From positions 5,960,948-6,024,947 of the forward strand of contig CM063243.1 in assembly GCA_032158295.1 (NCBI GenBank): DNA of 64,000 nt, given 5' to 3'. The notes below the pieces were generated by a model that did no database searches, was not told where the DNA came from, and saw nothing but the letters and a program-made list of their open reading frames with translations. This stretch comes from Pycnopodia helianthoides (taxonomy: Eukaryota; Echinodermata; Asteroidea; Forcipulatida; Asteriidae). Below, piece after piece: positions 59,701 to 64,000 of the stretch (within the stretch, counting starts at the first letter, position 1; the number at the start of each line of letters is the position of its first letter). The position numbers were made by a program, and so were the translations under genes.

Positions 59701-59704
59701 CTAA
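43650..59704 (+). CDS. MTA1: MTA-family NuRD subunit (metastasis-associated protein MTA1/2/3-like), 20 coding exons
   Basis: Nuclear scaffold of the NuRD deacetylase-remodelling complex: it binds HDAC1/2 through ELM2-SANT and RBBP4/7 through its C-terminal motifs (family knowledge). Domains: BAH (~1-165), starting [18 protein letters not shown]2 (~166-235), with GEIRVG before it and [22 protein letters not shown] (~270-325), [24 protein letters not shown]-type finger with Cys 381, 384, 402 and 405; a C2H2 finger (Cys452, Cys457, His470, His475); R1 motif around [21 protein letters not shown]2 motif around [11 protein letters not shown]; and the C-terminal TIVID. About 762 residues once a missing base in exon 15 (about 55432-55440) is allowed for. 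Otherwise all junctions are GT-AG and in phase. It is probably the single invertebrate co-orthologue of MTA1, MTA2 and MTA3, so the number in the symbol is arbitrary. Confidence 0.95.
44570..44637 (+). CDS. MTA1: MTA coding exon 2 (BAH)
   Basis: [20 protein letters not shown] then LNK. Acceptor GTTGTAG, donor GTGAGT. Confidence 0.95.
44727..44950. mobile_element. Two tRNA-derived SINE fragments in MTA intron 2
   Basis: 44815-44950 (+) has A-box-like GGTAGTTTAGTAGTTATGAC, B box GGGTTCAAATCTCACC, then a GAGTTTTTTCCCCACAGGAC tail and an AATAATAATAAT-type end. 44727-44800 is an older minus-strand fragment sharing GGAAAAATCCACAGGCA with 52515-52625. Confidence 0.65.
45191..45284 (+). CDS. MTA1: MTA coding exon 3 (BAH)
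   Basis: [20 protein letters not shown], then [11 protein letters not shown]. Donor GTAAGT, phase 1. Confidence 0.95.
45830..46070. repeat. GAATGGTCAGACAG repeat, copy 4
   Basis: Opens TTAACCCTCCTACTCTC and ends TTGAATGGTCAGCAAGAGGG. It includes the same CTGTGCACAGAACTAACTG core as copy 1. It lies in MTA intron 3. Confidence 0.7.
46455..46642 (+). CDS. MTA1: MTA coding exon 4 (BAH)
   Basis: Acidic linker [17 protein letters not shown], then [20 protein letters not shown] and [20 protein letters not shown], near identical to vertebrate MTA. Phase 0 end. Confidence 0.96.
46905..47355. mobile_element. MITEs with GGGCCCAATTTCATAG-type termini
   Basis: About 46910-47052 (GGGCCCAAAGTTAGTGTCAG to GCATTGAAATTGGGCC) and about 47217-47352 (ACCCAATATCATAGAGCTGC to CTATGAAAATGGGCCC) are short elements with related inverted ends. 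A further copy is at 61275-61455. Confidence 0.7.
47487..47604 (+). CDS. MTA1: MTA coding exon 5 (end of BAH)
   Basis: [20 protein letters not shown], then [12 protein letters not shown]. Acceptor TTTTTTCCAG, donor GTATGC. Confidence 0.96.
47685..48040 (-). mobile_element. tRNA-derived SINE with AAT microsatellite
   Basis: (AAT)n at about 47688-47729 adjoins CGCGGTTCTTATATAGCGCA, then TGGTTAAGTGCCTTGATCAA, a B-box-like CGAACCCACATTC and the tRNA-like head near CGCTCGGCC. This is the longest SINE copy of this family here. It lies in MTA intron 5. Confidence 0.7.
48216..48318 (+). CDS. MTA1: MTA coding exon 6 (ELM2)
   Basis: [20 protein letters not shown] then [13 protein letters not shown], matching the L..Q.WDP...L.D.QIDQFL ELM2 start. 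Confidence 0.95.
49041..49140 (+). CDS. MTA1: MTA coding exon 7 (ELM2)
   Basis: [20 protein letters not shown], then [13 protein letters not shown], almost invariant in MTA proteins. Acceptor GACTCTCCAG. Confidence 0.96.
49642..49830 (+). CDS. MTA1: MTA coding exon 8 (ELM2-SANT)
   Basis: [20 protein letters not shown] through [20 protein letters not shown] and [14 protein letters not shown]. This is the HDAC-binding ELM2-SANT junction. 63 codons, phase 0 at both ends. Confidence 0.97.
50783..50916 (+). CDS. MTA1: MTA coding exon 9 (SANT)
   Basis: [20 protein letters not shown], then [20 protein letters not shown]. Basic residues here line the HDAC inositol-phosphate site in vertebrate MTA (family knowledge). 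Confidence 0.97.
50925..51230. repeat. GAATGGTCAGACAG repeat, copy 5, inverted
   Basis: AACCCTCCTACTGACTGACC and CTCTCCTACTGTCTGACCAT begin units about 115 bp apart, with GATAGATGCACTATGCCAGCC in each. It lies in MTA intron 9. Confidence 0.75.
51240..51540. repeat. Interspersed repeat, GTACAGGATTGG family, copy 1
   Basis: GGTACAGGATTGG, CTTCCAGAGAAA and AAAGCATC/GGTTGTATGGTATGTT blocks match, in order, the copy at 59868-60535 that carries a nested MITE. Confidence 0.65.
51777..51910 (+). CDS. MTA1: MTA coding exon 10
   Basis: [20 protein letters not shown], a Gly/Pro linker, then SRACESCY with the first two Cys of the GATA finger. Confidence 0.95.
52120..52215. repeat. TATCGATA-rich palindromic block
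   Basis: Repeated GATATCTCGATACTATCG, ACGATATTGAAACAATATTG and TATCGATAATGG motifs are partly self-complementary. It lies in MTA intron 10. Confidence 0.6.
52515..52625 (-). mobile_element. tRNA-derived SINE head
   Basis: Minus strand: CTCGGTGGTCTAGTTGGTAA with an A box, GGTCGTGGGTTCGAATCCCA with a perfect B box, then GCCTGTGGATTTTTTTCACA. The acceptor ends do not pair, so this is a SINE rather than a tRNA gene. Confidence 0.75.
52899..53015 (+). CDS. MTA1: MTA coding exon 11 (GATA finger)
   Basis: [20 protein letters not shown], then [18 protein letters not shown]. It supplies the second Cys pair. Donor GTAAGT. Confidence 0.97.
53564..53667 (+). CDS. MTA1: MTA coding exon 12 (C2H2 finger, first half)
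   Basis: [20 protein letters not shown], then [12 protein letters not shown] with both zinc-binding Cys. Acceptor ACAACAG, donor GTAAGA. Confidence 0.95.
54085..54440. repeat. Foldback interspersed repeat, CCAAGTAGATCTTTGTCA family
   Basis: ATAGTATCCAAGTAGATCTTT (about 54129) is mirrored by GATCTACTTGGATGTTATAT (about 54397). The left part recurs at about 11100-11235. GTGTGGTGTGGTGTGG lies at its centre. Confidence 0.65.
54493..54721 (+). CDS. MTA1: MTA coding exon 13 (C2H2 second half, R1 motif)
   Basis: [16 protein letters not shown] gives the two zinc-binding His, followed by [20 protein letters not shown] (RBBP4-binding R1) and [12 protein letters not shown]. Confidence 0.95.
55022..55096 (+). 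CDS. MTA1: MTA coding exon 14
   Basis: A short basic exon, [20 protein letters not shown] then ISGK. Acceptor GCACTCAG, donor GTAACA (weak). It is not conserved with vertebrates that I can recall. Supported by phase. Confidence 0.75.
55381..55505 (+). CDS. MTA1: MTA coding exon 15 (apparent -1 frameshift)
   Basis: Entering in phase it reads [18 protein letters not shown], then would stop at TGA 55458. Shifted by one base from about 55432-55440 it reads [20 protein letters not shown], ending in phase 1, which is what exon 16 needs. So one base is missing near CGTAATTGGCCC. Confidence 0.8.
55734..55805 (-). tRNA. tRNA-like sequence, probably a pseudogene or SINE source
   Basis: Minus strand. 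The acceptor GGCTAGA/TCTAGTC pairs with one G.T, and box A (TAGCTCAGTTGG) and box B (GGTTCAAATCC) are intact. The anticodon arm is imperfect (CCGGT against TCCGG, C at position 33, loop ACGTTAA, GTT if read), base 26 appears missing, and the T stem GATGG/CCCAC mispairs. There is no strong T run just downstream. Probably not a working tRNA. Confidence 0.5.
56440..56601 (+). CDS. MTA1: MTA coding exon 16
   Basis: [20 protein letters not shown], then [20 protein letters not shown], parallel to the GSPTILGKRSYE segment of vertebrate MTA. Acceptor TTTTTCTAG. Confidence 0.92.
57480..57625 (-). mobile_element. tRNA-derived SINE copy
   Basis: TTTGTACACCGGAGTTAAGA, AAGTGTCATGACTGGGAAAG and the tRNA-like end CTAGACCACTCAGTCACGAC follow the same order as 47870-48040. 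It lies in MTA intron 16. Confidence 0.65.
57714..57772. repeat. Minisatellite TTTTCTTTGAGACA, about 4 units
   Basis: Four consecutive 13-15 bp TTTCTTTGAGACAT units, about 50 bp upstream of MTA exon 17. Confidence 0.85.
57825..57878 (+). CDS. MTA1: MTA coding exon 17
   Basis: [18 protein letters not shown], a basic 54-base exon that keeps phase 1. Acceptor CAATTTCAG, donor GTATTG. Confidence 0.88.
58643..58686 (+). CDS. MTA1: MTA coding exon 18
   Basis: [14 protein letters not shown], acidic, 44 bases. Acceptor TTATTCAG, donor GTAGGT. Supported by phase with both neighbours. Confidence 0.85.
59144..59238 (+). CDS. MTA1: MTA coding exon 19
   Basis: [20 protein letters not shown], then [11 protein letters not shown]. 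The KRR..W.DAPDDV.. block is a hallmark of MTA C-termini. Confidence 0.95.
59578..59704 (+). CDS. MTA1: MTA coding exon 20, last (R2 motif)
   Basis: [20 protein letters not shown], then [20 protein letters not shown] and Asp before TAA. KR.ARRP is the second RBBP4/7-binding motif, and the acidic IVI(E)D end is shared with vertebrates. Confidence 0.95.
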
Positions 59705-59867
59705 AGTTCCTCTCACAATTTTGTACCACAAACAGGCTTGGACCTGAACTTTCTTAAACTTATACACAAATCACTCTCACAGTGTATCAGCACGGATGGA
59801 ATCACACAGGTGCTATGGTAGCCATTGGCCTCAGATACCATGGGATTATTTTAAACAGTTACTTACA

Positions 59868-60535
59868 AAGTACAGGATTGGTGATAAGTTTCAATCTGAA
59901 AACTCACTGATTACAAAGTTCATACCAATCCTCCAGAGAAAAAGTTCCATCTGAAATACTGTCAAGGCCGAGAACATAGCATTTAAAGACCCTGAAAATC
60001 ACTGTTGCTTATTTTGATTGCTGCTATCTTATAACTCTTCATCAAATCCTTGACAAAACAAATTATTTTTCATTTGATTCACGTAAACCTTAAAGGAACA
60101 TTACAGAATTGGTTTTTGCTAACAAAACAGTTGCTGGCAGTGTAAGCACTTAATGTAATCCACCATATACATAAACTGACAAACGTGTAGAAGTTTGAGA
60201 TCGATCGGCCATCTGGGTCATGAGAAAATAGTGAAAACCCAATTACAACAAATTAATAAAACTCCAATCGGAAAATTAGTTTATTCATTTCTCATCAAAT
60301 ATGGCATTTCAGACAGAAATATTTCAAGGGATGTTTTCTACTATCATCATTAGACCGTGTAAGTTTTATGAAAATCTGTGATCAAAAAGTATATTTTACA
60401 AGTTTTTTTCTTACCAATTCTGTAATGTTCCTTTAACAAGGAAATTGATGACATTTTCATGGGTTAGTTGTACGGTGTGTTCAATGGAAACTAAAGGTTG
60501 GGAATAAGTTTCTCTTCCAAAAACCACTGATGTGT
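59868..60535. repeat. Interspersed repeat, GTACAGGATTGG family, copy 2, split by a MITE
   Basis: Matches 51240-51540 on both sides of the TTAA MITE at 60090-60436 (AAGTACAGGATTGG and CCTCCAGAGAAA before, TTAGTTGTACGGTGTGTTCA after). Confidence 0.7.
60090..60436. mobile_element. Complete TTAA-flanked MITE (AGGAACATTACAG family), copy C
   Basis: 347 bp counting both TTAA copies, with the same termini as copy B. An internal deletion relative to copies A and B removes part of the AAACGCTYACTGAGCGATAAA region. Confidence 0.9.
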
Positions 60536-61261
60536 TTAATATCCTTTTTTTTATAATGTACATCATCTCAGGCAAGCAACCTCACAGATGCAGTGCGGGG
60601 ATACTTCCTATGTTGCTATATTGCTTCACTTGCCAAAGAATTCCAACATAAATAGAGAAAACCTCATGGGGAGCATTGTTTCATTGTTTATATGAGTGAC
60701 CTACAAGGGCCTGTGTATATCTTGACAGGCAAGAGGGTTTGAAGGTCCGACCCATCCCCATGGACACTTAAAGCACATGTACAACATTAGTAATTTTCAA
60801 AGACTAGTATCCGCACTTTATGTGACATGAAATAAAAAACTCAATCGGTCTCCGGAGTCATGAGAAAACAGTGAAAAAAACCATTATATGTTTTCACTGT
60901 TTTCAAACATCGGATTTTATCACCAGTGATAAAGACTAACAGTTTTACCAATTTCCTAAAAAACTATACCATTTGAAGCAAAACTATTTCAAGGGAAGTT
61001 TTCCACCATGACCATGTAAGTTATGTGCAAATCTGTGGACTATCCCCCCCCTCCCAAAATAATTGTATATCTTTACCCACTGATGGGTCAAAACACTTGG
61101 GTGTCTATCAAAATCTAAAACGACCTGCTTTACTCTTCAATGGTGCCATAAAAAACTACAATATGCTGCACCCAGTGTGCAACATTCTATCTATCCCATC
61201 TTCAGCATTGACCTTTATACCTTGTCCTAATAATTGTAATGGGGACTCATGACTGGAGTTG

Positions 61262-61455
61262 CCACAATCATCTGGGCCCAATTCATAGAGGTGGCAAAAT
61301 TTTCTTTAAAGTTTTAGCAAAACTAAGCAGGAAACGAGGTAACAACTGTACATGTGATATGGTATTTTGTAGGTGGTATATGTTTTCTGGTAAGCAGAAC
61401 TGTTTTATGCTTAGGTACAGTTTGTTCTTATTCTCGGCTTTATAAAGTTGGGCCC
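61262..61455. mobile_element. MITE with TGGGCCCAATTCATAG terminus
   Basis: TGGGCCCAATTCATAGAGG at the left and CTTTATAAAGTTGGGCCC at the right are inverted. The inner TCTGGTAAGCAGAACTGTTT matches similar elements in MTA intron 4. Confidence 0.7.
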
Positions 61456-63027
61456 TGGGCTCAAATTCATAGCAATTGAAGAAATTTTAACTTGGAGCCG
61501 ACGGAAGTTGGTGATTTACAAGGAACCTCAAGCACAGTCTTTCATGGTAAAAAAGACAACCCATGAAATTGGGCCCGGCTCTGTTACTTTCTTGAAAAAA
61601 AATCTTGAAGAGTTACCATTTATCTTATCATTGACACACATGGTTAGTCATGGTATCCTTTTTGGAATGTCGGGGGTGGGGGGGGTGAAGGAATGCAGCT
61701 TTTTTTTCAGACATTTTTGAAATGCCTCAGGGAGTGTAAGGTTATTAGTACAATCGTTATACTTTCAGAATAGTAACATATTTTGGATAAGTTCTCATTG
61801 TGATGTAGATCAACTGCTGGGGTGCATTCTGCTCCCATGGACGTTTAGAAAACATTTGTGTTGAAACATTTCATTGTGTGGGACCTTGGTTTGCACAGTG
61901 TAGTGGCAACACTACCAATGAACACCTTGCAGGCATGGTCACCAGTTGGCCAATGTTTGCTAATGCACAACTCATTTACAAACATGTGCTTATCTTAAGC
62001 AGTTTGCTGGTCCCGAGTGCTGGTTTTAAGGAACCAATTACAATTTTACCTGATACAGTTTCAGTCCGTTATCTATTTTGTATAAATTACAAGACTTTTT
62101 TTTTTTTACAATTTTTTGTTGACTTTTGCAGTAGTAATTTCTGATAGATGTAATTGTAGTTGAGAGGTACGGTGTTTTTGCATGATTGTGTTTTGTTACG
62201 TCAAGCACTCTAACGCCAAGTCTTCGATCTAGGTTTGAATATGTAGGTATGGTAAGTTATGTCTTTAAATGTTATTAACGTTATTGCTGGTAATTTTGTA
62301 ATTGAGAATAACACAACAAAATTGATAAAAAAACTTTTGATATGAAAATTTCAACAATGGATATATATAATTAATGATTAAGACAAATGCAGGTGCAGAT
62401 GTATCACATTTTATACAATGTGTTATTTCCTAAATGGGTAGGACATTAAAATGTCAGTTAAAATACACGTATGTATTAAGAAAACTTAATATGTATCGTT
62501 TCTTGCTCTCTGTTTTTTACAGTTGTAACAGTGTATTTAGTAACGACCCTACTTACAGCTTAAATAAAACATTCTACACGACACAATTTATCGTTGGCAG
62601 TGGTGTTTTTGTGACATATGATACACAAGCTAGTATACACTTTTTGCAGTTTTGACAAGAAGAAAATGATGGGTTTGCAAACATAATTGTTGAATAGACT
62701 GTATTGAATAACCCCTTTGTTGCTATGAAAGTCGCCATCTTGTAGGGTAAACCGTATGTGCGTCTAAACGCAGACATCATTGCAGCGCGCAGCGTTCCCG
62801 GTTTGATTTCTCTGGCACACGTACGCACATGTACATGTACACGCTCACAGACGCCATGTTGTAGAGCAGGTTTTTGAATGGTGACGTCATATTCAATACG
62901 GTCTATAGGCAGACAGTGAAGATCCCAGAGAATCTGGGTGACAAGTCAATGCAGCAGAGTTTTGGAAGTGCTGCAGTTTGTTTAGTGCTTTTCCAGGGAG
63001 ACCAATAAAGAAGGCTGTTGCAGTTGT

Positions 63028-63386
63028 TAAGGTAGCCTTTTGTCAAGGCCTTCATGTCTTGGAGCTGCGATGCCAAGTGACTGACATGGGAGACCACGCA
63101 CGCGAGTGGGAGTGGCGCAGCCACAGGGGCCTTTTCCAACTTGTTTGCAGTTTCTTATGTGTTTCTTTATAATCTCGACTTTTGCTACCCGAAACGGTAG
63201 CAAAAGTCCAAACCAATGCATAATGCACGTTTCGTACTTCATGAATAATTTATTGCAAAAACCGCAAACAAGTTGGAAAAGGCCCTCATGGCTTCGCCAA
63301 TCGGCTCGCGCACGTGGTCTCTCGTTCCAGTCGCTCCACTGTTTACAAAGCTGTCCAAGCCATGATGGCCTTGACAAAAGGCTATT
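63028..63386. mobile_element. Large palindromic MITE, about 360 bp
   Basis: GCCTTTTGTCAAGGCCTTCA at the left is mirrored by GGCCTTGACAAAAGGC at the right. GGGCCTTTTCCAACTTGTTT is mirrored by AAACAAGTTGGAAAAGGCCC. The centre has the perfect palindrome GACTTTTGCTACC/GGTAGCAAAAGTC. The arms are diverged outside these blocks. Confidence 0.8.
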
Positions 63387-63710
63387 GTCAAAGAGGAAGG
63401 AGACTAAAGCGTATCAGTTGTGCACTAATATCAAGACAGTTGCAAATATGACAAGTTCTTTGTGCAGAAGAGGCTTTGTGGCAATCAGTATTTATGAGTA
63501 TTGGAACACACAAATAATTAAGCTCTTTATGAAGACCATAATGTAGTAAATCTTGAATGAGACACAATTTATTCACTTAAATTAAATACACATATTATAT
63601 ATACATTTTATACACAATTACTATTTATACATTTTTTGTTGGAAGTCGGCATCAGTAGCTTTGATGCTCACATAGACCTCCCTGTTCTCCTCAGACCCCT
63701 CAATTTCATA

Positions 63711-64000
63711 CTTAAAGGCAGGGAATACCTTTGGTAATTGTCAAAGACCAGTATCCTAACTTTCTGTATCCAAACATATGCATAAAATAACAAACCTGTA
63801 AAAATTTGGGCTCAATTGGTCATCAAAGTTGCATGAGAATAATGAAAGACAAAAACACCCTTGTTGCATAGAATGTTGTGCTTTCAGATGCCTGAGATGC
63901 CTGAAGCCTTTGTCAGATTCAAATTGTTTTAGGAAAAATTACCTCTTTCTCTAAAACTAAATTAATTCAAAGGTTTCTAACAATGTTTTATAATATCAAC
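63711..64000. mobile_element. TTAA-associated repeat, AGGCAGGGAATACC terminus, cut by window end
   Basis: Opens TTAAAGGCAGGGAATACCTT, then GGTAATTGTCAAAGACCAGT and TAACAAACCTGTAAAAATTT, as at 36935-37130. The right terminus lies outside the window. Confidence 0.75.

Larger units (their letters stand above)
59705..64000. other. Intergenic, downstream of MTA, repeat-rich
   Basis: MTA 3' UTR (end not seen) followed by nested repeats, a GGGCCCAATT MITE, AT-rich sequence without coding signal (61700-62900), a palindrome and a truncated repeat. No further gene is recognised on either strand. Confidence 0.6.

Noticed and set aside
62434..62655. 73-codon open frame near the right end
   Set aside because: AT-rich, no recognisable domain, no splice or conservation support.

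Overview
This window looks like nuclear DNA of an animal, most likely an echinoderm and perhaps a sea star. Three things point there: GT-AG spliced genes with long AT-rich introns, protein matches to deuterostome ADCK1, ARL2 and MTA, and interspersed repeats I recall as typical of echinoderm genomes (TTAA-flanked elements with AGG termini, and repeats bounded by GGGCCCAATTTCATAG). The organism call is inference, because no search was possible.

Layout. 1-5270: intergenic, with foldback repeats. 5282-14924 (+): ADCK1, a mitochondrial ADCK/UbiB-family atypical kinase, nine coding exons. 17652-17743 (-): intron-containing tRNA-Tyr(GTA) with an oligo-T terminator. 17744-24413: mobile-element territory, including a ~2.3 kb composite with a ~1 kb element nested in it that carries an exon-like host fragment. 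24414-29870: inverted duplication of a single-exon GPCR gene, the left copy (-) intact and the right copy (+) broken. 29871-35501: repeat-rich, no gene recognised. 35502-40706 (+): ARL2, five coding exons, a 184-residue small GTPase whose first intron has U12-type (minor spliceosome) signals. 43650-59704 (+): an MTA-family subunit of the NuRD chromatin complex, 20 coding exons, about 762 residues. 59705-64000: nested MITEs, a ~360 bp palindrome and a repeat cut by the window edge.

The genes are unrelated housekeeping or receptor loci with no shared pathway. ARL2 and MTA lie in tandem, 2.9 kb apart. Three single-base frameshifts in ADCK1 and one in MTA interrupt otherwise well-conserved exons. 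They look more like assembly indels than decay, but that needs reads to settle.

I found no clear new gene system. The best leads are the U12 intron in ARL2, a C2H2 finger inside MTA, the exon-like fragment inside a transposon, a hammerhead-like motif in a repeat pair that brackets the last ADCK1 exon, and several MITE families sharing TTAA targets and AGG termini.
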